NCBI GenBank assembly: GCA_019308705.1
Contig: JAFDHW010000109.1
Span: 1-7,530 of the forward strand
Length of the DNA stretch: 7,530 nt
Direction of reading: 5' to 3'
From: Deltaproteobacteria bacterium
GTDB taxonomy: Bacteria; Desulfobacterota; Desulfobacteria; Desulfobacterales; Desulfatibacillaceae
Shown here: positions 1 through 6,315 of the stretch, in pieces
Numbering within the stretch: position 1 is the stretch's first letter
Layout of the letters: each line of letters begins with the position of its first letter
The notes under the pieces: model-generated
Told to the model about the DNA's origin: nothing
The model's database searches: none
What the model saw: only the letters and a program-made list of their open reading frames with translations
Translations under genes and position numbers: made by a program

Positions 1-245
1 CCCCCATCTTCTCCTCCAAGGTGGTGGACACGGTGGGCGCGGGCGACGCGGTGTTTTCCTTTTGCGCGCCCTGCTGGGCCAGGGGCGCAGACCCGGAGAT
101 GACGGCCTTTGTCGGCAACGTGGTGGGGGCCATCGCCGTAGGCATCGTGTGCAACAAGCGGCCCGTGGCGCGGCACGAGGTGGCGGAGTTCGCCCAGGTG
201 CTCTTGCGGCGGAACCACAACAGACAGGGCCCCGGGACCAATTGA
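1..245 (+). CDS. PfkB-family carbohydrate kinase, C-terminal end (5' truncated by window edge)
   Basis: Only the last 80 codons are present, read in the frame starting at base 3; the stop is TGA at 243-245. The fragment carries the PfkB/ribokinase C-terminal signature DTVGAGDAVFS (about bases 27-59). In this family the GAGD loop forms the anion hole and its Asp is the catalytic base that activates the sugar hydroxyl for phosphorylation from ATP. The following segment (GNVVGAIAVGIVCNKRPV) matches the usual helix and closing strand after that motif, so the protein ends where such kinases normally end. The sugar substrate cannot be told. HldE-like heptose-phosphate kinases and kinase-nucleotidyltransferase fusions belong to the same family and are common in LPS and capsule loci, so a heptose or related sugar is one possibility; any N-terminal fusion would lie outside the window. 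The next gene begins within about 10 bases, so the two are likely co-transcribed. Confidence 0.88.
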   Translation, partial: PIFSSKVVDTVGAGDAVFSFCAPCWARGADPEMTAFVGNVVGAIAVGIVCNKRPVARHEVAEFAQVLLRRNHNRQGPGTN

Positions 246-250
246 AAGGA
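246..250 (+). promoter_or_regulatory. Ribosome binding site of the SDR gene (decides between ATG 253 and ATG 256)
   Basis: AAGGA lies directly after the kinase stop codon. Two ATGs follow in tandem at 253 and 256. The spacer is 2 bases to the first and 5 to the second, so the second is the better placed initiation codon. The difference is one methionine. Confidence 0.5.
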
Positions 251-252
251 AG

Positions 253-1254
253 ATGATGGCGCAACCCCGAAAGATTCTCGTCACCGGCGGAGCCGGGTAC
301 GTGGGTGCGGTGCTGGTTCCCAAGCTGCTGGAAGCCGGGCATCGGGTGCGGGTGCTGGACCTCTACCTCTACGGCGACGACGTGCTGGCGCAGGCCAAGG
401 GCCACCCGGGCCTTTCCGAGATCAAGGGCGACATCCGGGACCGCGACCTGGTGAAGAAGGCGCTCGACGGCATGGACGCAGTGATCCACCTGGCGTGCAT
501 CTCCAACGATCCCTCCTACGAGCTGGACCCGGATTTGGGCAAGTCCATCAACTACGACGCGTTCGTGGACCTGGTGGACGCGGCTGGCGCGGCGGGCATC
601 AAGCGCTTCGTGTACGCCTCTTCGTCCTCGGTCTACGGCATCAAGGACGAGCCCGAGGTCACCGAGGACCTGCCGCTCGAGCCCTTGACCGACTATTCCA
701 AGTACAAGGCCCTGTGCGAGGAAGTGCTTTTGGACGGCGCTGGCAGAAACTTCGCGCCCGTGGTGATCCGGCCCTCCACGGTGTGCGGCTACTCCCCGCG
801 GCTTCGGCTGGACCTCACGGTGAACATCCTCACCAACCACGCGGTGAACAAGGGCGAGATCACCGTGTTTGGAGGGGAGCAGAAAAGGCCCAACCTGCAC
901 ATCCAGGACATGACGGACCTGTACGTGAAGCTCATGGAGCTTCCCGACGAGGCCGTGAACAAAAAGGTGTGGAACGCGGGGTACCAGAACTACAAGGTGT
1001 CCGAGATCGCGGAGATGGTGCGGTCCGTGGTGAACCCGGACATCCCCATCAAGACCACGCCCACAAGCGACAACCGCTCCTACCACGTGTCCTCGGCCAA
1101 GATCGCAAGGGACATCGGGTTTGAGGCCGCCCACACGATCGAGGACGCCATCCGCGACCTGGTGGCCGCGTTCGCCGGGGGGCTCGTCCCCGACCCCATG
1201 GACGACGTGCGGTACTACAACATCAAGAAAATGCAATCCATCAACCTGAAATGA
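253..1254 (+). CDS. NAD-dependent nucleotide-sugar epimerase/dehydratase (extended SDR)
   Basis: The 333-residue product has the full extended short-chain dehydrogenase layout. A Rossmann GxxGxxG motif is at residues 12-18 (TGGAGYVG). Asp36 ends beta-2, which usually favours NAD over NADP. A serine run with SVYG lies at 123-129, and the catalytic Tyr148-xxx-Lys152 pair falls in DYSKYK. Such enzymes oxidise C4 of a nucleotide-linked sugar to a 4-keto intermediate, followed by epimerisation, dehydration or reduction. Length (310-350 aa is usual) and motif order are intact. The C-terminal tail (RYYNIKKMQSINLK) seems typical of a subgroup seen in surface-polysaccharide loci, but I recognise no specific enzyme such as GalE or RmlB. 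Its stop overlaps the next start as ATGA. A 4-keto-sugar product would be a natural substrate for the aminotransferases encoded downstream. Fold and cofactor are secure; the reaction is not known. Confidence 0.9.
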   Translation: MMAQPRKILVTGGAGYVGAVLVPKLLEAGHRVRVLDLYLYGDDVLAQAKGHPGLSEIKGDIRDRDLVKKALDGMDAVIHLACISNDPSYELDPDLGKSINYDAFVDLVDAAGAAGIKRFVYASSSSVYGIKDEPEVTEDLPLEPLTDYSKYKALCEEVLLDGAGRNFAPVVIRPSTVCGYSPRLRLDLTVNILTNHAVNKGEITVFGGEQKRPNLHIQDMTDLYVKLMELPDEAVNKKVWNAGYQNYKVSEIAEMVRSVVNPDIPIKTTPTSDNRSYHVSSAKIARDIGFEAAHTIEDAIRDLVAAFAGGLVPDPMDDVRYYNIKKMQSINLK

Positions 1255-2357
1255 GCGCCATGAAAGTTCCCTATTCCTACCTGCCGGACCAGTTTGGCGA
1301 CCCCGAACCCTTCATGGCCGGGATCGCCGAGGTGGTGCGCCGTGGCGATTTCACCCTGGGCGCGGAGGTGGCCCGGTTGGAAGAGAAGTTCGCCGCCCAC
1401 ATCGGCACGGCCCACGCCGTGGGGGTGAACTCGGGCACGGACGCCCTGTTTCTGGCCTTGAAGGCCGCGGGCGTGGGCCCGGGCGACGAAGTCATCACCG
1501 CGGCCAACACCTTCATCGCCACGGCCGGGGCCATTGTCCAGGCCGGGGCCCGGCCCGTGTTCGTGGACGTGACCGACGAGTACGTGATGGACCCGGACCG
1601 CGTGGAAAAGGCGGTGAACGCCCGCACCAAGGCCATCATGCCCGTACACTGGGCCGGGGTGTGCGCGGACATGGACGCCATTTTGTCCATCGCCAAGCAC
1701 CATGCCCTGCCGGTGGTGGAAGACTCCTGCCAGGCCATCGGCGCGAGCCTGGGCGGCAGGCGCGCGGGCAGCTTCGGCCTGGCGGGCGGGTTTTCGCTCC
1801 ACCCGTTGAAGAATCTCAACGTGTGGGGCGACGGCGGCATGATCGTCACGGACTCCGCCATGGTGGCGGACCGGTTGCGGCTTCTTCGCAACCACGGCCT
1901 GGCGGACCGCGACACGGTGGTGACCTTCGGCTACAACTCCCGGCTGGACAGCGTCCAGGCGGCCGTGGGCCTGCAGCTCATCGAGAGCCTGGACTGGATC
2001 ACCGAAACCCGCCAGAAGTGGGCGTCCATGCTGGACGCCGCCCTGGCGGACCTGCCCCAGATCCGGGTGCCCCGGCGCAGGCCGGACAAGGAGTACGTGC
2101 ACCACCTCTACATCGTGGAGGCACAGAACCGCGACGAGCTCTTGAAGCACCTGGTGGACGCCGGGGTGGAGGCCAAGATCCACTACCCCGTGCCCCTGCA
2201 CCTTCAGCCCGCGTGCGAGCGCCTGGGCTATAAGAAGGGCGATTTTCCCGTGGCCGAGGCCCAGGCCAAAAAGATCATCACCCTGCCCGTGCACCAGCAT
2301 CTGAGCCAGGAGCAGGTGGAATACGTCATCGAAAAGGTGCGGTCCTTCTACAAGTAG
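1251..2357 (+). CDS. DegT/DnrJ/EryC1/StrS-family PLP-dependent sugar aminotransferase, copy 1
   Basis: This 368-residue fold-type I PLP enzyme is of the kind that transfers an amino group, usually from glutamate, to a keto carbon of a nucleotide sugar. Visible landmarks are the phosphate-binding SGTDALFLALKA (61-72), VEDSCQAIGA with Asp158 and Gln161 at the pyridine ring, the Schiff-base lysine Lys187 in FSLHPLKNLN, the GDGG turn (193-196), RNHGL (213-217), FGYNSRLD (226-233), and the C-terminal GVEAKIHYPVPLH. Because Lys187 is present, it is not a ColD-type dehydratase, in which the lysine is replaced by His. ATG 1251 overlaps the SDR stop by four bases (ATGA). ATG 1260 is an alternative that lines up with the first residue of the paralogue (MKVPYSYL against MRVSYLSL). 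Neither start has a clear Shine-Dalgarno, so translational coupling to the SDR gene is likely. The sugar and the carbon aminated are unknown. Confidence 0.93.
   Translation: MSAMKVPYSYLPDQFGDPEPFMAGIAEVVRRGDFTLGAEVARLEEKFAAHIGTAHAVGVNSGTDALFLALKAAGVGPGDEVITAANTFIATAGAIVQAGARPVFVDVTDEYVMDPDRVEKAVNARTKAIMPVHWAGVCADMDAILSIAKHHALPVVEDSCQAIGASLGGRRAGSFGLAGGFSLHPLKNLNVWGDGGMIVTDSAMVADRLRLLRNHGLADRDTVVTFGYNSRLDSVQAAVGLQLIESLDWITETRQKWASMLDAALADLPQIRVPRRRPDKEYVHHLYIVEAQNRDELLKHLVDAGVEAKIHYPVPLHLQPACERLGYKKGDFPVAEAQAKKIITLPVHQHLSQEQVEYVIEKVRSFYK
2160..2195 (+). repeat. 36-base perfect direct repeat shared by the two aminotransferase genes, copy A
   Basis: These 36 bases are identical to 3297-3332. 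They encode the conserved GVEAKIHYPVP segment near the C-terminus of each DegT-family enzyme. A second shared block of 20 bases is at 1890-1909 and 3024-3043 (the NHGLADR segment). The rest of the two genes is much more diverged at the DNA level. Confidence 0.9.
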
Positions 2358-2384
2358 CGGCCGCGCCCCTCTTTTGCCCGGTTT

Positions 2385-2390
2385 GGAAAG
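2385..2390 (+). promoter_or_regulatory. Ribosome binding site of the second aminotransferase gene
   Basis: GGAAAG sits six bases before ATG 2397 in the 39-base gap between the two aminotransferase genes, the longest gap between genes inside the operon. The rest of the gap (2358-2384) shows no promoter, hairpin or T-run, so the gap is probably a plain intra-operon spacer with its own initiation signal. Confidence 0.6.
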
Positions 2391-2396
2391 CCCCGC

Positions 2397-3512
2397 ATGC
2401 GCGTTTCGTACCTTTCCTTAAAGGAGCAGTTCGATGACCCGGTGCTCCTGGAGCGCATAAGCGCGCTTTTTTCCGACGCCGCCTTTGTGCTGGGGCCCAA
2501 GGTGGCGGACTTTGAGCGGCGGTTCGCGGCCCTTTGCCGCACGGCCCACGCGGTGGGCATGAACTCGGGCACGGACGCGCTCTTTCTGGCGTTGAAGGCC
2601 CTGGGGGTGGGCCACGGCGACGAGGTCATCACCGTATCCAACTCCTTCGTGGCCACGGCCGGGGCCATCGTCGCGGCCGGGGCGAAGCCGGTGTTCGTGG
2701 ACGTGGGGCCGGACTACAACATGGACCCGGACGCCATCGAGCCCGCCGTCACCTCCCGGACCAAGGCGGTGCTCCCCGTGCATCTGACCGGCGCCATGGC
2801 GGACATGGCCCGCATCTGCGAGGTCGCGGAAGCGTTTTCCCTCTCCGTGGTGGAGGACGCGGCCCAGGCCGTGGGCGCGGCATGGAACGACCAGCCCGCC
2901 GGGTCCTTCGGCGACGTGGGGTGCTTTTCCCTGCACCCCTTAAAGAACCTGAACGCCGCCGGGGACGGGGGTATGGCCGTCACCTCGCGGCCGGAGCTTG
3001 CGGACCGGCTGGAAAAGCTGAGAAACCACGGCCTGGCGGACCGGGACCACATCGACTTTTTCGGGTACAATTCCCGCCTGGACGCGCTCCAGGCCGTGGT
3101 GGCGGAGCGCAGGCTGGAGTTTCTGCCCGAGATCACCCGTTGCAGGCGGAAAAACGCCGCGGCCTACGACGAGCAACTGGCCGGGCTGGCGCCCTATGTC
3201 ACCCGGCCCGTCCGGCAGCCGGAGTCCGAGCCCGTGTACCACACCTACGTGATCCGTGCGAAAGACCGGGACGGCCTGGCCGCATACTTGGCCGGTGCCG
3301 GGGTGGAGGCCAAGATCCACTACCCCGTGCCCATCCACCTGCAGAAACCCGCCAAGGACCTGGGATACAGGCCCGGCGATTTGCCGGAAACCGAGGCCCA
3401 GGCCGCGGAAATCCTGTCCCTTCCCATCCACCAGCACCTTTCGGAGAATGAGATAGCCTACGTATGCGACACCATCCGGGCGTTTTACAGAAGCCGGGGG
3501 CCCCGACCGTGA
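2397..3512 (+). CDS. DegT/DnrJ/EryC1/StrS-family PLP-dependent sugar aminotransferase, copy 2
   Basis: The 371-residue product is paralogous to the preceding gene; by eye roughly half the positions are identical. All family landmarks are intact: SGTDALFLALKA (57-68), VEDAAQAVGA with Asp154 and Gln157, Schiff-base Lys183 in FSLHPLKNLN, GDGG (189-192), RNHGL, FGYNSRLD, and GVEAKIHYPVPIH near the end. Differences cluster around the active site: VHLTGAMADM here against VHWAGVCADM in copy 1, VEDAAQ against VEDSCQ, and NAAGDGG against NVWGDGG. This suggests a different sugar, a different carbon, or a different partner rather than a redundant duplicate. Family members are normally homodimers, so a heterodimer of the two copies is conceivable but unproven. 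ATG 2397 has a good Shine-Dalgarno and matches the N-terminus of the paralogue. The stop overlaps the GTG start of the E1 alpha gene. Confidence 0.93.
   Translation: MRVSYLSLKEQFDDPVLLERISALFSDAAFVLGPKVADFERRFAALCRTAHAVGMNSGTDALFLALKALGVGHGDEVITVSNSFVATAGAIVAAGAKPVFVDVGPDYNMDPDAIEPAVTSRTKAVLPVHLTGAMADMARICEVAEAFSLSVVEDAAQAVGAAWNDQPAGSFGDVGCFSLHPLKNLNAAGDGGMAVTSRPELADRLEKLRNHGLADRDHIDFFGYNSRLDALQAVVAERRLEFLPEITRCRRKNAAAYDEQLAGLAPYVTRPVRQPESEPVYHTYVIRAKDRDGLAAYLAGAGVEAKIHYPVPIHLQKPAKDLGYRPGDLPETEAQAAEILSLPIHQHLSENEIAYVCDTIRAFYRSRGPRP
3297..3332 (+). repeat. 36-base perfect direct repeat shared by the two aminotransferase genes, copy B
   Basis: Identical to 2160-2195 and encoding the same GVEAKIHYPVP segment, offset by 1137 bases. 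The bases immediately flanking the block differ between copies on both sides. The repeat is explained by shared ancestry of the two aminotransferase genes and strong protein constraint, possibly helped by local gene conversion. Confidence 0.9.
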
Positions 3513-4498
3513 GCCTGGCAGAGGAAAAGGTCAGGGGCCTGTTGGAAACCATGGTCCTGGTGCGCCGGTTCGAGGAAAAGATCGTGGAGGTCTACGGCGC
3601 GCAGGACATGAAGAGCCCCGTGCATTTGTGCATCGGCCAGGAGGCGGTGGCCGCGGGGGTGTGCGCGAACCTGAAACCCGGCGACCTGCAGTTTTCCACC
3701 CACAGAAACCATGGCCATTGCCTGGCCCGGGGCGCGGACCCGGCCGCCCTGTACGCGGAGTTCTACGGCCGGGAAACCGGGTGCTGCCACGGCCGGGGCG
3801 GGTCCATGCACCCCTCCTTTCCCGAACTGGGCATCCCGGGCACTACGGCCATCGTGGGCGGGACCATTCCGCTGGCCGTGGGAGCGGGCCTGGCCTTTTC
3901 CATGCGCGGGCAGGACAACCTGGCCGTGGCCTTTTTCGGCGACGGCGCGTCGGACCAGGGCATTCTGGCCGAAAGCGTAAGCTTTGCCGTGCTCCACAGG
4001 CTGCCGGTCCTGTTCGTGTGCGAGAACAACGGCTACGCCGTGGCCTCGCCCCTGTCCGCGCGCCAGCCCGACCCGGACGTTTCCGCCCGCATGGCGGGCT
4101 TCGGCCTGCCCACGGTGGTGGAGGACGGCAACAACGCCGCGGCGGTGTACGTGGCCGCGGCCGAGGCCGCGGCCCGCGCCCGTGCGGGGGAAGGCCCCAC
4201 CTTCCTGGAGTTCAAGACGTACCGGTGGCAGGGCCACGTGGGCCCGGAATGCGACGTGGAAAGGGGCTGCCGCCCGGCCGAGGAGCTGGCCGCCTGGAAA
4301 AAACGCTGCCCCGTGGCCTTGTTCACCAGGGCGCTCCTGGAAAAAGGCGTGGTGGACGAGGCCTACGTAAAGGACCTGTACGAGAAAACGGACCAGCGGC
4401 TGGACAAGGCCCTGGCCGAGGCCCGCAAGAGCCCCTTTCCCGACCCTGCGGACATCGGGCGGGGCGTTTTTGCGGAAACCGGAAAGGCTGATTCCTGA
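3509..4498 (+). CDS. Thiamine-diphosphate-dependent 2-oxoacid dehydrogenase E1 component, alpha subunit
   Basis: The product has 329 residues when started at GTG 3509, which overlaps the previous stop as GTGA; residue 2 onward (SLAEEKVRGLLETMVLVRRF) matches normal E1-alpha N-termini. An upstream in-frame ATG at 3464 would add 15 unconserved residues inside the aminotransferase gene and is less likely. ThDP/Mg binding is shown by GDGASDQG (144-151) with ENNGY (172-176). Also present are HLCIGQEAV (39-47), the HRNHGH segment (65-70), HGRGGSMH (94-101), IVGGTIPLAVGAG (115-127) and TYRWQGHV, whose His243 lines up with the conserved active-site His of human E1-alpha (His263). It most resembles acetoin/pyruvate-type E1 (AcoA/PdhA-like). 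With the beta subunit it would decarboxylate a 2-oxoacid and hold the resulting carbanion on ThDP. No E2 or E3 gene is present. In this sugar context, transfer of the two-carbon unit to a keto-sugar is an inference. Confidence 0.92.
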   Translation: MSLAEEKVRGLLETMVLVRRFEEKIVEVYGAQDMKSPVHLCIGQEAVAAGVCANLKPGDLQFSTHRNHGHCLARGADPAALYAEFYGRETGCCHGRGGSMHPSFPELGIPGTTAIVGGTIPLAVGAGLAFSMRGQDNLAVAFFGDGASDQGILAESVSFAVLHRLPVLFVCENNGYAVASPLSARQPDPDVSARMAGFGLPTVVEDGNNAAAVYVAAAEAAARARAGEGPTFLEFKTYRWQGHVGPECDVERGCRPAEELAAWKKRCPVALFTRALLEKGVVDEAYVKDLYEKTDQRLDKALAEARKSPFPDPADIGRGVFAETGKADS

Positions 4499-5535
4499 TG
4501 CCCTGGACCCACATCTACGCGGACAAGGAGGACTGGGAAGGCCTGGCGCCGGAAAAGGGGCTGCGGAGCCTTTCCTACGTCCAGGCGCTGAACGAGACCC
4601 AGGAACTTCTTTTGGAATCCGACCCCGCGGTGTTCGTGCTGGGCGAGGGGGTGGACGACCCCGGCGGCGTGTTCGGCTCCACCCTGGGCCTGGCGGGCAA
4701 GTTCGGCAAAAAAAGGGTTCTGGACCTGCCCATCGCGGAAAACGGCATGACCGGCGTGGCCCTCGGCGCGGCCCTGGCGGGCATGCGGCCCATCTTCGTG
4801 CACATGCGCACGGACTTTCTCTTGATGTGCGCGGACCAGATCGCCAACCACGCGGCCAAGTGGCGCTACATGAGCGGCGGAAACCAGGGCGCCCCCCTGG
4901 TGATCCGCGCCATCATCGGCCGGGGCTGGGGCTCCGCCGCCCAGCATTCCCAGGCGCTCCAGTCCATGTTTCTGCCCGTGCCGGGCCTTAGGATCTTCAC
5001 CCCGGCCACCCCCTACGACGCAAAAGGCCTTCTGGTGTGGGCCGTTAAAAGCAAGGACCCGGTGCTGTTCATCGAGCACCGGTGGCTCTACGGCTCCGTG
5101 GGCTACGTGCCCGAGGGGCTCTACACCGTGGAACCCGGCCAGGCCGTGGTGCGGCGGCAGGGGACCGACGCCACCGTGGTGGCCGTCTCCCACATGAACA
5201 TCGAGGCTGCGCGTGCGGCCCGGGCCCTTTCCGCCCGGGGAATCTCCATCGAGATCGTGGACCCCCGCACCATCGCGCCCCTGGACATGGAGACCATCCT
5301 CAAATCCGTGGAAAAGACCGGCAGGCTGGTCATCTGCGACTGCGCGTGCAGGACCGGCGGCGCGGCCTCGGAGATCGCCGCCCGGGTGGCCGAGGCCGGG
5401 CCCTCGCTCCTGCGTGCGCCGGTGGCGCGCGTCACCTTCCCGGACATCCCCACGCCGGCCAGCCCGGTCCTGGAAGAGGCGTACTATCCCGGCGCAAAGG
5501 ACATCGCGCGCGCCGTGGCGGAGATCATGCCATGA
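4498..5535 (+). CDS. Thiamine-diphosphate-dependent 2-oxoacid dehydrogenase E1 component, beta subunit
   Basis: The 345-residue partner of the preceding gene is coupled to it by a one-base TGATG overlap; AAAGG at 4483-4487 lies ten bases before the ATG. Family motifs are in order: ALNETQELLLESDPAVFVLGE (30-50), LDLPIAENGMTG with Glu81 at the place of the Glu that hydrogen-bonds N1' of ThDP (human beta-Glu59), MSGG (125-128), AAQHSQ with conserved His140, VDPRTIAPLD (264-273), and FPDIPTPAS near the C-terminus. All residues needed for an active alpha2beta2 E1 seem present. It differs from common E1-beta proteins in an N-terminal extension of about 20 residues (MPWTHIYADKEDWEGLAPEK) before the usual S/T-Y-x-x-ALNE start. 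No alternative start codon lies near the usual N-terminus, so the extension appears real. The native electron or acyl acceptor (lipoyl-E2) is not encoded nearby. The stop overlaps the glycosyltransferase start as ATGA. Confidence 0.93.
   Translation: MPWTHIYADKEDWEGLAPEKGLRSLSYVQALNETQELLLESDPAVFVLGEGVDDPGGVFGSTLGLAGKFGKKRVLDLPIAENGMTGVALGAALAGMRPIFVHMRTDFLLMCADQIANHAAKWRYMSGGNQGAPLVIRAIIGRGWGSAAQHSQALQSMFLPVPGLRIFTPATPYDAKGLLVWAVKSKDPVLFIEHRWLYGSVGYVPEGLYTVEPGQAVVRRQGTDATVVAVSHMNIEAARAARALSARGISIEIVDPRTIAPLDMETILKSVEKTGRLVICDCACRTGGAASEIAARVAEAGPSLLRAPVARVTFPDIPTPASPVLEEAYYPGAKDIARAVAEIMP
5520..5523 (+). promoter_or_regulatory. Ribosome binding site of the glycosyltransferase gene
   Basis: GGAG lies inside the end of the E1 beta gene, eight bases before ATG 5532. 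It fixes 5532 as the start although the same frame is open far upstream: the upstream part is only an out-of-frame shadow of the E1 beta gene, and family homology begins at residue 9 of the 5532 product. Confidence 0.6.
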
Positions 5536-6311
5536 CAAAGAAACAGCCAAAGCCCGCCCTGTCCGTGATCATGCCCGCGTTGAACGAGGAGGAGAACATC
5601 GGCCTGGCCATAAAAAACTCCCTGGCCGCCTTTGACAGGTTTTCCATTCCCGGCGAGATCGTGGCCATCAACGACGGCAGCACGGACCATACCCAGAAGA
5701 TCATGGAAAGCTGGCGCAAAAAGGACCGCCGGGTGCGCATCGTGCGCCACGCGTCTCCCATGGGCGTGGGCGCAAGTTTCTGGGACGGGGTGGACCACGC
5801 CAGGGGCTGGTCCGTGGTCATGCTCCCCGGGGACAACGAGAACGACCCCGCGGAGATCTTCCGGTACCACGACCTTCTCAACTCCGTGGACATCGTCATT
5901 CCCTTCGTGTTCAACAAGCAGGTGCGCAGCCTGTTCCGGAACGGCCTGTCCTTTGTTTACCGGTTCATCATCAACACCACCTTCCTGGTGTACTTCAACT
6001 ACACCAACGGCACGGTGATCTACCGCAAGGCGGCCCTGGACGGACTGGAGTTCCGCTCCTCGGGGTTCTTCTTCCAGACGGACATCTTGATCCGCCTGGT
6101 CAAGCGCGGCTACCTGTTCGCCGAGGTGCCCTACCGGCTGGACCTTCGCAAGGACGGCGTCTCCAAGGCCGTCACCTTCCCCAGCTTCCTCCAGGTGTGC
6201 CGGGGGTACCTCAAGCTGGTCAAGGACATCCATTTCGATTCCCGGACCAAGGGCTACACCTACTCCGGGGACTCCGTGACCCACCAGCGCCGCAACACCG
6301 TGGAGAATTGA
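5532..6311 (+). CDS. Family 2 glycosyltransferase (GT-A, DPM1/polyprenyl-phosphate-sugar synthase-like)
   Basis: The 259-residue product starts with the GT2 first strand, ALSVIMPALNEEENI (9-23). It continues with the nucleotide-sugar binding INDGSTDHT (46-54) and a metal-binding DxD-like motif, LPGDNENDP (98-106; D101-N-E103). A GTVIYRKAAL segment follows (160-169), then RKDGVSK (196-202), which resembles the RxxGxSK motif of dolichyl/polyprenyl-phosphate mannosyl- and glucosyltransferases. Such enzymes transfer a sugar from a nucleotide donor to a lipid phosphate or growing glycan at the inner face of the cytoplasmic membrane. There is no C-terminal transmembrane pair; only an aromatic, hydrophobic patch (about 141-158) might touch the membrane. 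The short length fits soluble, single-domain DPM1-like enzymes. The start ATGA overlaps the E1 beta stop. It probably transfers the sugar made by the upstream genes, but donor and acceptor are not readable from sequence. Confidence 0.9.
   Translation: MTKKQPKPALSVIMPALNEEENIGLAIKNSLAAFDRFSIPGEIVAINDGSTDHTQKIMESWRKKDRRVRIVRHASPMGVGASFWDGVDHARGWSVVMLPGDNENDPAEIFRYHDLLNSVDIVIPFVFNKQVRSLFRNGLSFVYRFIINTTFLVYFNYTNGTVIYRKAALDGLEFRSSGFFFQTDILIRLVKRGYLFAEVPYRLDLRKDGVSKAVTFPSFLQVCRGYLKLVKDIHFDSRTKGYTYSGDSVTHQRRNTVEN
6302..6306 (+). promoter_or_regulatory. Ribosome binding site of the radical SAM gene
   Basis: GGAGA ends five bases before the end of the glycosyltransferase gene and nine bases before ATG 6316. 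The gap between stop and start is only four bases, so the two genes are probably translated from one transcript. Confidence 0.55.
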
Positions 6312-6315
6312 CATC

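Noticed and set aside
1215..2300. Long minus-strand open frame (361 codons) opposite the first aminotransferase
   Set aside because: It is antisense to a gene with complete family motifs. The translation is Gly/His/Val-rich low-complexity shadow sequence typical of GC-rich DNA, with no recognisable domain.
3464..3508. ATG 3464 as start of the E1 alpha gene
   Set aside because: It would overlap the aminotransferase gene by 49 bases and add 15 residues without family similarity; GTG 3509 gives a GTGA junction and the normal N-terminus.
5082..5531. Upstream extension of the glycosyltransferase frame by 150 codons
   Set aside because: The extension lies wholly inside E1 beta in another frame and reads as Arg/Gly-rich shadow. 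GT2 homology starts just after ATG 5532, which has a Shine-Dalgarno and an ATGA overlap.
4363..5550. Long minus-strand open frame (395 codons) opposite E1 beta
   Set aside because: Same reason: it mirrors an intact E1 beta gene, shows no domain or plausible initiation context, and spans gene boundaries of the + strand operon.
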